Origin: Antarcticimicrobium sp033791545 | Lineage (GTDB): Bacteria; Pseudomonadota; Alphaproteobacteria; Rhodobacterales; Rhodobacteraceae | Reading direction: 5' to 3' | Length of the DNA: 64,000 nt | Assembly: GCA_033791545.1 (NCBI GenBank) | Contig: JASJGL010000061.1 | Coordinates: 62,001 to 126,000, forward strand | Shown here: piece after piece, positions 15,300-24,059 of the stretch | Layout: every line of letters starts with the position of its first letter | Position numbering within the stretch: position 1 is the stretch's first letter | Position numbers and translations under genes: made by a program | Notes under the pieces: generated by a model | The model's input: the letters and a program-made list of their open reading frames with translations, nothing else | Told to the model about the DNA's origin: nothing | Databases searched by the model: none

Positions 15300-16802
15300 T
15301 CACGTCAACAGCGTGCCATAGGTGTCGCGCAGCGCCTTTTTCTGCACCTTCCCCATGGTGTTGCGCGGCAGGGCGTCGACCATCACGATCTGTTTCGGTT
15401 GCTTGAACTTGGCCAGTTGCCCCTGCAGCGCGGCGGTGATGGCCTCTGGCGTGGTGCCTTCACCCTCCAGCACCACCACGGCGACGACGCCTTCGCCGAA
15501 ATCGGGATGCGGCACCCCGATTACCGCGCTTTCCAGCACGCCGGGCAGATCGTCGATCAGGCTTTCGACCTCTTTCGGATAGATGTTGAAACCGCCAGAG
15601 ATGATCATGTCCTTTTCGCGCCCGACGATGGAGACATAGCCGTCGGCGTCGATCATCGCCATGTCGCCGGTGACGAACCAGCCGTCTGGGCGCAGTTCCT
15701 CTGCCGTCTTCTCGGGCATCTGCCAATAGCCCTGAAAGACATTGGCGCCGCGCACTTCGAGAATGCCGATTTCACCGGCGGGGACCTCGGCGCCGTCCCG
15801 CATCACCCGGACCTCGACGCCGGGCAGCGGAAAGCCGACGGTGCCGGCGCGGCGCTCGCCGTCATAGGGGTTGGAGGTGCTCATGTTGGTTTCGGTCATG
15901 CCATAGCGTTCAAGAATGCGGTGGCCGGTGCGGGCCTGCCATTGTTCATGGGTTTCCACCAGCAATGGCGCCGAGCCGGAGATGAACAGCCGCATGTTGG
16001 CCGCGCGCTCTTTCGTCAGGCGTGGATCGGTCAGCAGGCGGGTGTAGAAGGTCGGTACGCCCATCAGCGCCGTGGCTTGCGGCATCGCGTCGAGGATCGC
16101 GTCGACGTCAAAGCCCTTGAGGAAGATCACCCGCGCGCCGGACAACAAGGCCACGTTGGTGGCGACGAACAGCCCGTGGGTGTGAAAGATCGGCAGCGCG
16201 TGGATCAGCACGTCTTGCGCGGTGAACTTCCAATAGTCGCGCAGCATTTCGGAGTTCGAGGCGAGGTTGGCATGGCTCAGCATCGCGCCCTTGGAGCGCC
16301 CCGTGGTGCCGGAAGTGTACAAAATCGCCGCCAGATCGTCCGGTCCGCGCGTAATGGGGGTAAAGCCGCCGCGCCCGACCACCGCGTCGATCAGCGTGCC
16401 CAGCCCCTTGCCGTCGAGCGTGACCACCCGGGCCGCACCTGCGATTTCCGAGATCGCATCGTATTTCGCCGGATCGCAGACCACCACGCGCGGCGTGGCA
16501 TCGCCAAGGAAATAGGCCAGCTCTGGCGTGGTATAGGCGGTGTTGAGCGGCAGGAACACGCCGCCCGCCATCACCGTTCCGAGGTACAACTGGATCGCCT
16601 CGATGGTCTTGTCGACCTGAACCGCCACCCGATCGCCCGGCTGCACCCCCATTGCCACCAGCGCCGCCGCGTTGCGTTCGGCCCCGGCGAAGAGTTCGCC
16701 AAAGGTCATGCTGGCGCGGGCCGGGAAAGTTGCAAAATTTCGCGTCTCATGGCCGAGCGAAGCCGCATGCAGGCGGGAAATCAGGTGGTTATCGTCGTAC
16801 AT
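15300..16802 (-). CDS. matB: Malonyl-CoA synthetase (malonate--CoA ligase)
   Basis: The 500-residue AMP-forming acyl-CoA synthetase activates malonate to malonyl-CoA. Seen: P-loop AILYTSGTTGRSKGAM, the acceptor motif YGMTETNMSTSNPY characteristic of MatB, the GWFVTGDMAMIDADGYV hinge region, and the C-terminal catalytic lysine in PRNTMGKVQKKAL. Length matches MatB. No malonyl-CoA decarboxylase (matA) lies adjacent, so it may feed malonyl-CoA directly into synthesis. The neighbouring AEC carrier could import the malonate. Confidence 0.9.
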   Translation of the reverse strand: MYDDNHLISRLHAASLGHETRNFATFPARASMTFGELFAGAERNAAALVAMGVQPGDRVAVQVDKTIEAIQLYLGTVMAGGVFLPLNTAYTTPELAYFLGDATPRVVVCDPAKYDAISEIAGAARVVTLDGKGLGTLIDAVVGRGGFTPITRGPDDLAAILYTSGTTGRSKGAMLSHANLASNSEMLRDYWKFTAQDVLIHALPIFHTHGLFVATNVALLSGARVIFLKGFDVDAILDAMPQATALMGVPTFYTRLLTDPRLTKERAANMRLFISGSAPLLVETHEQWQARTGHRILERYGMTETNMSTSNPYDGERRAGTVGFPLPGVEVRVMRDGAEVPAGEIGILEVRGANVFQGYWQMPEKTAEELRPDGWFVTGDMAMIDADGYVSIVGREKDMIISGGFNIYPKEVESLIDDLPGVLESAVIGVPHPDFGEGVVAVVVLEGEGTTPEAITAALQGQLAKFKQPKQIVMVDALPRNTMGKVQKKALRDTYGTLLT

Positions 16803-16899
16803 CTCTTGCCTCTTGCGCTGCTGTCGGGCCTATCTGCGCCTTGCGGGGCGGCGAAATCAACCCGTTGATCTTTCTCATGGCAAGAGGCAGGCTCCGCCC

Positions 16900-17838
16900 A
16901 TGGCGACATTGTTAACATCGCATCGACCTGGCCTTGCCGTGACCCTGAAACTCAGCGCTATTTGCCTGTTTTCGACCATGGCGGCCCTGATCAAGGCATC
17001 CTCTGGCGACGTGCCGCCGGGCGAGGCGGTGTTCTTTCGCTCGTTCTTTGCGATCCCGGTCATTCTGGTCTGGATCTCGCTGCGGGGAGAGCTGCGCACC
17101 GGGTTGGTGGCGCGGCGGCCGATGGGGCATTTCTGGCGCGGGGTGATCGGCACCACCTCCATGGGGCTGACCTTTGCCGGGCTTGGCCTGCTGCCGCTGC
17201 CCGAGGTCACCGCGATTGGCTATGCCACGCCGATCTTTACCTTGATTCTGGCGGCGGTGATGCTGGGCGAACGAATCCGGCTGATCCGGATTTCCGCAGT
17301 TGTGATCGGGCTGGTCGGGGTTCTGATCATGCTTTGGCCGCGTCTGGGCGGCGGCTTCAGCGGGCAAAGCACGGCGACGCTCGGGGCGATTTTGATCCTT
17401 GGCGCGACCGCGCTTCGGTCGCTGGTGCAGATCCATATCCGCAAGATGGTCGCCACCGAAACGACATCGGCCATCGTGTTCTATTTCTCGGCGACGGCTG
17501 CGGCCTTGTCGTTGCTTTCGCTGCCCTTTGGCTGGGTGGTCCCCAGCCCGATGGCCGCCACAATACTGGTGCTGGCCGGTTTGGTCGGCGGTACGGCGCA
17601 GATCCTGATGACCGCCTCTTATCGCTTTGCGCCGGCCTCGATGCTGGCGCCCTATGAATACGCCTCGATGCTGTTTGCGATCCTGATCGGCTATGTCTGG
17701 TTTGACGAGGTGCCCACCGTCATCATGCTGGCTGGGGCGGCGCTGGTGATTGCGGGCAATATTCTGGTGATCTGGCGCGAACATCAGCTTGGGCTGGAGC
17801 GTGCACGCGTGCGCGCGGTGAGCGATCCGAAAGCGTGA
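16900..17838 (+). CDS. DMT-superfamily transporter (EamA family)
   Basis: The 312-residue inner-membrane protein has ten predicted helices in two EamA repeats: the first from about 10-140 (ends VIGLVGVLIMLWP), the second from about 150-295 (ends LVIAGNILVIW). The family exports metabolites and amino acids; no substrate can be inferred. The ATG at 16900 begins right before the first helix; earlier in-frame starts would run inside matB on the other strand. A 57-base gap leads into cobO. Confidence 0.9.
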   Translation: MATLLTSHRPGLAVTLKLSAICLFSTMAALIKASSGDVPPGEAVFFRSFFAIPVILVWISLRGELRTGLVARRPMGHFWRGVIGTTSMGLTFAGLGLLPLPEVTAIGYATPIFTLILAAVMLGERIRLIRISAVVIGLVGVLIMLWPRLGGGFSGQSTATLGAILILGATALRSLVQIHIRKMVATETTSAIVFYFSATAAALSLLSLPFGWVVPSPMAATILVLAGLVGGTAQILMTASYRFAPASMLAPYEYASMLFAILIGYVWFDEVPTVIMLAGAALVIAGNILVIWREHQLGLERARVRAVSDPKA

Positions 17839-17895
17839 TCTTTACCCCGGCATGGCCTCCCCTATGATCCGCCTGAACAGTCAAAGGAACATGAT

Positions 17896-18495
17896 GTGAC
17901 CGACGCCGACGCGCATAAGAAGAACATGAAAGACCTGCAGGCCAAACAGCGGGCCAAGGTGGCCGAGGCGCAGGACCCGGAACGCGGTCTGGTGCTGGTG
18001 CATACCGGCAATGGCAAGGGCAAGTCCTCGTCTGCCTTTGGCGTGGTGGTGCGTGCGCTGGGCTGGCGCAAGTCGGTTGGTGTGGTGCAGTTCATCAAGG
18101 GCAGCTGGATCACCGGAGAGCGGCAATTCTTTGACCGGCTCGGCGGCGTCGATTGGCACACGATGGGCGAGGGCTTTACCTGGGACACCCAGGACCGGGA
18201 GCGCGACATCGCCGCCGCCAAGGCCGCATTCCTGCGTGCGCGCGAGATGATGGAGAGCGGCGAGTTTGATTTGGTGGTGCTGGACGAGATCAATATCGCG
18301 CTGCGCTATGGCTATCTGAGCGCGCAAGAGGTTCTGGCGGGGCTCAACGCGCGGTCAGCTCGCACCAGTGTGATCCTGACCGGGCGCGACGCGCCGCCGG
18401 AGATTTGCGAGTATGCAGATCTGGTGACCGAGATGACCGAGGTGAAGCACCCCTACAACGCCGGGATCAAGGCGCAACGCGGTTTGGATTTCTGA
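17896..18495 (+). CDS. cobO: Cob(I)alamin adenosyltransferase
   Basis: Transfers the adenosyl group of ATP to the cobalt of corrinoids to make adenosylcobalamin or adenosylcobyrinate diamide. The 199-residue protein has P-loop HTGNGKGKSSS (36-46), a helix with WGRKS-type replaced here by LGWRKSVGVVQFIKG, the VVLDEINIALRYGYL motif and the C-terminal KHPYNAGIKAQRGLDF tail, all of CobO/BtuR. GTG start with AAAGGA upstream. No other cobalamin genes are in the window. Confidence 0.96.
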   Translation: MTDADAHKKNMKDLQAKQRAKVAEAQDPERGLVLVHTGNGKGKSSSAFGVVVRALGWRKSVGVVQFIKGSWITGERQFFDRLGGVDWHTMGEGFTWDTQDRERDIAAAKAAFLRAREMMESGEFDLVVLDEINIALRYGYLSAQEVLAGLNARSARTSVILTGRDAPPEICEYADLVTEMTEVKHPYNAGIKAQRGLDF

Positions 18496-18527
18496 TCTGC
18501 AAGGCGGGGGCGCGGCCCCGGACTGAA

Positions 18528-18559
18528 AAAGCGGCACCGGGGGATCCCGACGCCGCTTT
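18528..18559. terminator. Hairpin between cobO and the aminotransferase gene
   Basis: Inverted repeat aaagcggc / gccgcttt with a 16-nt loop, ending 25 bases after the minus-strand stop and 33 bases after cobO. A-tract on the left arm gives a U-run for minus transcripts; the right side has only TTT. Confidence 0.6.
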
Positions 18560-18583
18560 GGATCGTTTGAACGTGGTGCCCGC

Positions 18584-19981
18584 TTAGGAGGCCGCTTTCA
18601 TCAGGCCCTGTTCCTTCAGCTGCGCATGGCATTCATCCAGCGCGCGGCGGGCCCGCTCGATCAGGATGTCGACCTCGGCCAGCGACAGGACCAGCGGCGG
18701 AGAGATCACCATACGGTCGCCCACATGGCGCATGATCAGGTTGTTGGCAAAGCAGCGTTCGCGGCAGATCAAGCCGACGGTGCCTGCATCCGAGGCGAAT
18801 TTCGCCCGGCTTGCCTTGTCCGGCGTCAGCGCGAGAGAGGCCATCATGCCGACAATCTGGGTTTCCCCCACCAGCGGATGATCGGCCAGCCCATGCCATT
18901 TCTCGGCCAGATAGGGCGCGGTTTCTTCGCGCACGCGATCGACGATCCCCTCTTCCTCGAGGATACGCAGGTTTTCCAGCGCCACGGCGGCGGCGACCGG
19001 GTGGCCGGAATAGGTATAGCCGTGGTTGAACTCGATCCCGTCAATCGTCTTGGCGACCTCGTCGCTGACCACCGAACCGCCGATCGGCTGATAGCCCGAG
19101 CTGAGCCCCTTGGCGATGGTCATGATGTCGGGGCGGATGTTCAGGGTCTGGCTGCCGAACCAGTTGCCGGTGCGACCGAACCCACAGATCACCTCATCGA
19201 GGATCAGCAGGATTTCGTATTTGTCGCAGATCCGCTGGATTTCCGGCCAATAGCTGTCGGGCGCCACAATCACGCCGCCGGCGCCTTGAACCGGCTCGGC
19301 GATGAAGGCGGCGACGCGATCCTCGCCCAGATCCAGAATGGCCTGCTCCAGCTCGCGGGCGCGGGCGAGGCCGAACTCTTCGGGCGTCATGTCGCCGCCC
19401 TCGGACCACCAGTCGGGCTGGTTGATGTGGTGAATATTCGGGATCGGCAGACCGCCCTGCGCGTGCATGCCCGACATGCCCCCCAGCGAGCCGCTACCCA
19501 TGGACGAGCCGTGATAGGCGTTGTGGCGGCTGATGAGGATATTCTTGTCCGGCTTGCCCTTGGCCGCCCAATAGGTGCGCACCATGCGGATATTGGTGTC
19601 GTTGGCCTCGGACCCGCCAGAGGCGAAGAAGACGTGGTTCAAATCACCCGGCGCCAGTTCGGCGATCTTGTTGGCCAGCGCAATCGCGGGCACATGGGTG
19701 GTCTGGAAGAAGGTGTTGTAATACGGCAGCTCGCGCATCTGGCGGGCGGCAACCTCGGCCAGTTCGTCGCGGCCATAGCCGATATTGACGCACCACAGCC
19801 CGGCCATGCCGTCGAGGATCTCGATTCCTTCGCTGTCGGTGAGATAGACGCCCTTGGCGCGGGTGATGACCCGTGCGCCCTTGGCCGTCAGTTCGTCACC
19901 GGTGGTGAAAGGGTGCATGTGGTGGGCGCTGTCCAGCGCCTGAAGCTCGGCGGTTGGCATGTGGTTGGTGATGGCGGGCAT
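18584..19981 (-). CDS. Class III aminotransferase, probably putrescine/polyamine--pyruvate type
   Basis: PLP enzyme of 465 residues. Seen: the SGGSEANDTN cofactor phosphate loop (121-130), the ring-stacking DEVICGFGRTG with D262, and the Schiff-base lysine K291 in TIAKGLSSGYQPIGG. Members with this sequence style (SpuC/YgjG relatives) transfer the omega-amino group of putrescine, cadaverine or beta-alanine to pyruvate. The neighbouring polyamine-type transporter, FAD oxidase and GntR regulator favour putrescine. The ATG at 19981 is preceded by an AGGAG ribosome site. A promoter with perfect TTGACA and a repeat operator lies 35-60 bases upstream. Confidence 0.9.
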   Translation of the reverse strand: MPAITNHMPTAELQALDSAHHMHPFTTGDELTAKGARVITRAKGVYLTDSEGIEILDGMAGLWCVNIGYGRDELAEVAARQMRELPYYNTFFQTTHVPAIALANKIAELAPGDLNHVFFASGGSEANDTNIRMVRTYWAAKGKPDKNILISRHNAYHGSSMGSGSLGGMSGMHAQGGLPIPNIHHINQPDWWSEGGDMTPEEFGLARARELEQAILDLGEDRVAAFIAEPVQGAGGVIVAPDSYWPEIQRICDKYEILLILDEVICGFGRTGNWFGSQTLNIRPDIMTIAKGLSSGYQPIGGSVVSDEVAKTIDGIEFNHGYTYSGHPVAAAVALENLRILEEEGIVDRVREETAPYLAEKWHGLADHPLVGETQIVGMMASLALTPDKASRAKFASDAGTVGLICRERCFANNLIMRHVGDRMVISPPLVLSLAEVDILIERARRALDECHAQLKEQGLMKAAS

Positions 19982-20015
19982 CGTGGCGACTCCTGCAATT
20001 TCGATGGTTGCGGGT

Positions 20016-20043
20016 AGAATATGATCAAATTTTTTGCTGTCAA
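20016..20043 (-). promoter_or_regulatory. Promoter of the aminotransferase gene with operator in the spacer
   Basis: On the minus strand TTGACA (20043-20038), 16 bases, TATTCT (20021-20016). The spacer contains ATTTGATCAT, one copy of the locus-wide WTGATCAAAT element. A regulator bound here would cover the polymerase site, which fits repression by the adjacent GntR protein. Confidence 0.65.
20021..20030. promoter_or_regulatory. Putative GntR operator, copy 1 (ATGATCAAAT)
   Basis: ATGATCAAAT around the palindromic core TGATCA; it lies inside the aminotransferase promoter. Shares nine of ten bases with the other two copies at 20731 and 20830. Confidence 0.55.
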
Positions 20044-20048
20044 TCGAA

Positions 20049-20744
20049 TCAGGAAAGCGCGCTGCTGTCCTCGAGCATCGCATCGACCATCTGCATCCCT
20101 TGTTCCACATCCTGCGCCATTGCCGCGCCCGCCGCGTCGCCGTCCCCTGCGCGCAGCGCCGCAAGCATCTCCTTGTGGCGGTCGGGCAGGTTTTGGGTGC
20201 CGAAACGGCCACAGACGACCCGCAGCGAGGGGCCAAACCGCAGCCACAGTCGATCGGACAGATCGGTCATCACCGGCGCCTGCGCCTGGGCGTAAAGCGC
20301 GGAGTGAAAACGGTAATTCTGCAGCAGATAGCCGGGGACATCGCCGGCCACGATGGCCATATCCAGCGCCGCGTCGATCGCCTCAAGCTCGGCGATCAGG
20401 GCCGGTGTGACATGGCGTGCGGCGCGGCGCGCCAGTTCGGATTCTATTGATTTCCTAACGAAAATAAGCTGTTCCACATCCGCTGCTGAAAGAACGGGCA
20501 CGCTGACGCGGCGGTTGCCCTGAAACATCAACGCCCCGTCCGAGATCAACCGGCGGATCGCCTCGCGCACCGGAGTCATGCCCGCGCCCAGCGAATCAAT
20601 CAGCCCCTGAATGGTCACCGGCTGGCCCGGAGCCATCTCTCCGAACAGAATTTGAGCCCGCAATTTTTGATAGACCTGTTCGTGAACCGGCGGTTCCGTT
20701 GCCGATTTCGTGGGTTTCGGTGCTGATTTTTTGATCAAATTCAA
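20049..20744 (-). CDS. GntR-family (FadR/VanR-like) transcriptional regulator
   Basis: The protein of about 231 residues has an N-terminal winged helix (VHEQVYQKLRAQILFGEM, then TPVREAIRRLISDGAL with the recognition helix) and a C-terminal FCD-type helical ligand domain (from about 100, with RFHSALYAQA and the late RHKEMLAALRAGD histidine that may bind metal). No ATG or GTG fits: TTG at 20744 or 20738 are the available starts just before the conserved domain. It probably controls the divergent putrescine transporter and the downstream aminotransferase. An operator-like element overlaps its first codons, suggesting autoregulation. Confidence 0.85.
   Translation of the reverse strand: MNLIKKSAPKPTKSATEPPVHEQVYQKLRAQILFGEMAPGQPVTIQGLIDSLGAGMTPVREAIRRLISDGALMFQGNRRVSVPVLSAADVEQLIFVRKSIESELARRAARHVTPALIAELEAIDAALDMAIVAGDVPGYLLQNYRFHSALYAQAQAPVMTDLSDRLWLRFGPSLRVVCGRFGTQNLPDRHKEMLAALRAGDGDAAGAAMAQDVEQGMQMVDAMLEDSSALS
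20731..20740. promoter_or_regulatory. Putative GntR operator, copy 2 (TTGATCAAAT)
   Basis: Identical to copy 3. It overlaps the first codons of the gntR gene (which read L-I-K-K through it on the minus strand), a position fitting autoregulation. Confidence 0.5.
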
Positions 20745-20829
20745 CGGGCTTATTCCAATGTGAGTGACTTTACTTGCGTAAAACGAAGCTGCGTGAAAAC
20801 ATATCCCCTGTTGCCGCAGAAGGCAAAAC

Positions 20830-20839
20830 TTGATCAAAT
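20830..20839. promoter_or_regulatory. Putative GntR operator, copy 3 (TTGATCAAAT)
   Basis: Lies 44 bases before the potF-like start. A possible promoter TTGCCG (20811-20816), 17 bases, TCAAAT (20834-20839) would have its -10 inside this element. Confidence 0.5.
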
Positions 20840-20882
20840 CAGAATATGCGGGATCAACCCGCTCCTTCACAGGGAGATTACC

Positions 20883-21968
20883 ATGACCTTCAAATCGCTG
20901 AGTCTGACCGCGGTTCTTGCGCTGGGCGCAACCGTCGCGCAGGCCGAAGAAGTCCGTGTCTACAACTGGTCGGATTATATCGACGAAGAGTTGCTGACCA
21001 AGTTCCAGGACGAGACCGGCATTGACCTGATCTATGACGTGTTCGACAGCAACGAGGTGCTGGAGACCAAAATGCTGGCCGGCGGATCGGGCTATGATGT
21101 GGTGGTCCCTTCGGGCACCTTCCTGCAGCGCCAGATTACGGCGGGCGCGTTCCAGAAACTCGACATGTCGAAACTGCCGAACCACAAGAACGTGTGGGAT
21201 GTGGTGCAAAAGCGCACCGCGCAATATGACCCCGACAACGCCTATTCGATCAACTACATGTGGGGCACCACCGGCATTGGCGTGAATCTCGGCAAGGTGC
21301 GGGAACGGTTGGGCGAAGACGCCCCGATTGACAGCTGGGCGCTGGTCTTTGATCCCGCCAACATGGAAAAACTGGCAGATTGCGGCGTTCATTTCCTTGA
21401 CGCACCGGCCGAGATGATCCCTGCCGCGCTGCAATATATTGGCGAGAATCCTGATACCCAGGATCCCGATGTGATCGCCAAGGCCGAGGCCGTCTATATG
21501 GCCGTGCGCCCCTATATCCAGAAGTTCCACAGCTCGGAATATATCAACGGGCTGGCCAATGGGGACATCTGCGTTGCCGTGGGGTGGTCGGGCGATGTGC
21601 TGCAAGCGCGCGACCGCGCGGCCGAGGCCGAAAACGGTGTCGAGATCGCCTATCACGCGCCCAAGGAAGGCGCGCAGATGTGGTTTGACCAGATGGCGAT
21701 TCCGGTCGACGCGCCGAACCCGGACGGGGCGCATAAGTTCCTGAACTTCATTCTGGATGCCCAGAACATGGCGGCGGCGTCGAACTATGTCTATTACGCC
21801 AACGGCAACAAGGCCTCGCAGGAGTTTCTGGTCGAGGACGTGATCGGCGATCCGGCGATCTATCCCGATGCGGCGACGCTTGAAAACCTGTTCACCACCC
21901 GGCCCTATCCGGCCAAGGTGCAGCGGGTCGTCACCCGTCTGTGGACCAAGATCAAATCGGGCACCTGA
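20883..21968 (+). CDS. potF: Polyamine (putrescine-type) substrate-binding protein
   Basis: The 361-residue periplasmic protein has a signal peptide ending AQA (cleavage near residue 21). The mature protein starts EEVRVYNWSDYIDEELL; the YNWSDYI motif is the hallmark of PotF/PotD/SpuD proteins, where W and D contact the diamine. Further typical blocks: DVVVPSGTFLQRQI, WGTTGIGVN, and VGWSGDVLQARDRA. Putrescine is likelier than spermidine by similarity to PotF and by the adjoining catabolic genes. First gene of a five-gene operon. An earlier in-frame start at 20760 would run through the operator and is rejected. Confidence 0.93.
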   Translation: MTFKSLSLTAVLALGATVAQAEEVRVYNWSDYIDEELLTKFQDETGIDLIYDVFDSNEVLETKMLAGGSGYDVVVPSGTFLQRQITAGAFQKLDMSKLPNHKNVWDVVQKRTAQYDPDNAYSINYMWGTTGIGVNLGKVRERLGEDAPIDSWALVFDPANMEKLADCGVHFLDAPAEMIPAALQYIGENPDTQDPDVIAKAEAVYMAVRPYIQKFHSSEYINGLANGDICVAVGWSGDVLQARDRAAEAENGVEIAYHAPKEGAQMWFDQMAIPVDAPNPDGAHKFLNFILDAQNMAAASNYVYYANGNKASQEFLVEDVIGDPAIYPDAATLENLFTTRPYPAKVQRVVTRLWTKIKSGT

Positions 21969-22036
21969 GCCCCGATTTCGCGGGCGGGCCAATTGCGGCC
22001 CGCCCCGACCGAAGCTCAGATCAACCGGGGGCCACG

Positions 22037-23164
22037 TTGCAATCCACCATATTCGCGCCATGGGAAGACCCAGAGGCAAAACCGCTGATCCGTTTTCAGA
22101 ACGTAACCAAGCGGTTCGGAACCTTCACCGCCATCGACGACCTGTCGCTGGACATCTATGAAAAGGAATTCTTTGCGCTGCTGGGGCCGTCAGGCTGTGG
22201 CAAGACCACGATGATGCGGATGCTGGGCGGGTTCGAAAACCTGACCGAGGGCCGGATCGAACTGGCCGGCAAGGATATTTCGGGGGTGCCGCCGAACAAG
22301 CGCGCGGTGAACATGATGTTCCAGTCCTATGCGTTGTTTCCGCATCTGAGCGTCTGGGACAATATCGCCTTTGGCCTGCGCCGCGATGGCCGCCCCAAGG
22401 ACGAGGTTGCGGCCCGCGTCGCCGAGATGCTGAAACTGACCCGGCTGGAGAAATTCGGCCGCCGCAAGCCACACCAGATTTCCGGCGGCCAGCGCCAGCG
22501 CGTTGCGCTTGCCCGCAGCCTCGCCAAGGCGCCGAAACTGCTTTTGCTTGATGAGCCGATGGGCGCGCTCGACAAGAAACTGCGGCAAGACACCCAGTTC
22601 GAGCTGATGGATATTCAGGAAAAGACCGGCACGACCTTTGTCATTGTCACCCATGACCAGGAAGAGGCGATGACCGTCGCCTCTCGTGTGGCGGTGATGG
22701 ACGAGGGCAAGCTGATACAGGTGGCGACGCCGGACCGGATCTATGAATCCCCCGAAAACGTCTATGTGGCCGATTTCATCGGCGAGGTGAACATCATCGA
22801 GGGGCGCGCCACGCTTGAGGGCGAGGAGACCTATCGCATCGACTGGGCCGAGGGCGAAGAGCCGCTGCGGGCCACCTCATCGACCCGGTTCGACAATGGT
22901 CAGACCTGTTTTCTGGCGATCCGGCCGGAAAAGGTGACGATCTCGCCCGAGCGCCCCGAGGGGGCGGTGAATGCGGTGCATGGCAAGGTGCTCGACATCG
23001 CGTATCTGGGCAATATCTCGACCTATCACGTCGAGCTGGCATCGGGCACGGTGATCAAGGCGCAGGCGGCGAACACGCGCCGGATCTCGCGCCGGAGTTT
23101 TACATGGGAAGATCCCGTCTGGCTGTCCTGGACGGTCACCGGCGGCGTTCTTCTGGCGGGGTGA
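22037..23164 (+). CDS. potG: Polyamine ABC transporter ATP-binding protein
   Basis: The 375-residue ATPase couples ATP hydrolysis to polyamine import. Seen: Walker A GPSGCGKTT (50-58), Q-loop MFQSYALFPHLSV, signature ISGGQRQRVALARSLA, Walker B LLLLDEPMGALD, H-loop VIVTHDQEEAMT, and a C-terminal TOBE/MOP domain from about 290 that may sense substrate. The start is a TTG at 22037, giving the typical MQSTIFAPWEDPEAKPLIRF beginning; the only earlier frame start overlaps potF. It lies 68 bases after potF and 4 bases before the potH-like gene. Confidence 0.92.
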   Translation: MQSTIFAPWEDPEAKPLIRFQNVTKRFGTFTAIDDLSLDIYEKEFFALLGPSGCGKTTMMRMLGGFENLTEGRIELAGKDISGVPPNKRAVNMMFQSYALFPHLSVWDNIAFGLRRDGRPKDEVAARVAEMLKLTRLEKFGRRKPHQISGGQRQRVALARSLAKAPKLLLLDEPMGALDKKLRQDTQFELMDIQEKTGTTFVIVTHDQEEAMTVASRVAVMDEGKLIQVATPDRIYESPENVYVADFIGEVNIIEGRATLEGEETYRIDWAEGEEPLRATSSTRFDNGQTCFLAIRPEKVTISPERPEGAVNAVHGKVLDIAYLGNISTYHVELASGTVIKAQAANTRRISRRSFTWEDPVWLSWTVTGGVLLAG

Positions 23165-23168
23165 CGCG

Positions 23169-24059
23169 ATGCGCCGTTTCCTCCTGATCTCGGTTCCCTA
23201 CGTTTGGCTTTTGGCGCTGTTTCTTGCGCCCTTTGTCATCGTGTTCAAGATTTCGCTCTCGGATATCGCGCTGGCGATCCCGCCCTATACACCGACACTG
23301 GATCTCGGTGCCGGATGGGATGGGATCAAGACGTTCTTTTCCGGGCTGGATTTCGAGAATTTCATCTGGCTTACGCAGGACGATCTGTACTGGAAAGCCT
23401 ACCTCAGCAGCTTGCAGATCGCGGTCATCTCCACGGCGTTCACGCTGATGATTGGCTATCCGATCGCCTATGGTCTGGCCCGCTCGCCCGAGGAATGGCG
23501 CCCGACGCTGATGATGCTGATCATCCTGCCGTTCTGGACCAGCTTCCTGATCCGGGTCTATTCTTGGATCGGCATTCTCAGCCAAGAGGGGTTCCTGAAC
23601 CAGTTCCTGCTGTGGATCGGCCTAATCAACGAGCCGCTGATCATCCTCAACACCAGCATCGCGGTCTATATCGGCATCGTTTATACTTACCTGCCGTTCA
23701 TGATCCTGCCGATCTATGCCACGCTTGACCGGCTTGATGAATCGCTGATCGAGGCGGCCGAAGATCTGGGCTGTTCGCGGCTGTCTGCCTTTTGGTTGAT
23801 CACGGTGCCGTTGTCCAAGAACGGCATCGCGGCGGGCTGTTTTCTGGTCTTTATCCCGGCGCTGGGCGAATTCGTGATCCCCTCGCTGTTGGGCGGATCT
23901 AGGACGCTGATGATCGGCAAGGTTCTGTGGGAGGAATTCTTTTCCAACCGGGACTGGCCGGTGGCGGGTGCGGTCGCGATCGTGCTGCTGCTGTTGCTGG
24001 TGATCCCGATCGTGCTGTTTCAACGCAACCAACAAAAGCAGGCGGAGGCCGAACAATGA
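23169..24059 (+). CDS. potH: Polyamine ABC transporter permease 1
   Basis: The 296-residue inner-membrane protein has six helices, first at about 4-27. The EAA loop that docks the ATPase reads LIEAAEDLGCSRLSAFWLITVPL-like (E-A-A...G motif near residue 195), and the PALGEFVIPSLLGG segment before the last helices is characteristic of PotB/PotH. Stop overlaps the next start as ATGA, so the two permeases are made in a coupled manner and should form the heterodimeric channel. Confidence 0.93.
   Translation: MRRFLLISVPYVWLLALFLAPFVIVFKISLSDIALAIPPYTPTLDLGAGWDGIKTFFSGLDFENFIWLTQDDLYWKAYLSSLQIAVISTAFTLMIGYPIAYGLARSPEEWRPTLMMLIILPFWTSFLIRVYSWIGILSQEGFLNQFLLWIGLINEPLIILNTSIAVYIGIVYTYLPFMILPIYATLDRLDESLIEAAEDLGCSRLSAFWLITVPLSKNGIAAGCFLVFIPALGEFVIPSLLGGSRTLMIGKVLWEEFFSNRDWPVAGAVAIVLLLLLVIPIVLFQRNQQKQAEAEQ

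Noticed and set aside
14198..15406. Plus-strand frame of 402 codons over the AEC transporter
   Set aside because: Reads the transporter gene out of frame; Arg/Gly-rich, without helices, whereas frame 14232 gives ten membrane helices.
20731..20839. TTGATCAAAT elements read as FnrL sites
   Set aside because: FnrL needs TTGAT-N4-ATCAA. Here the halves abut (TTGATCAA) with no 4-base spacer, so they are assigned to GntR instead.
20745..22079. Extension of the gntR frame far upstream (to 22079)
   Set aside because: The extra part is antisense to potF; the conserved regulator begins only near 20744.
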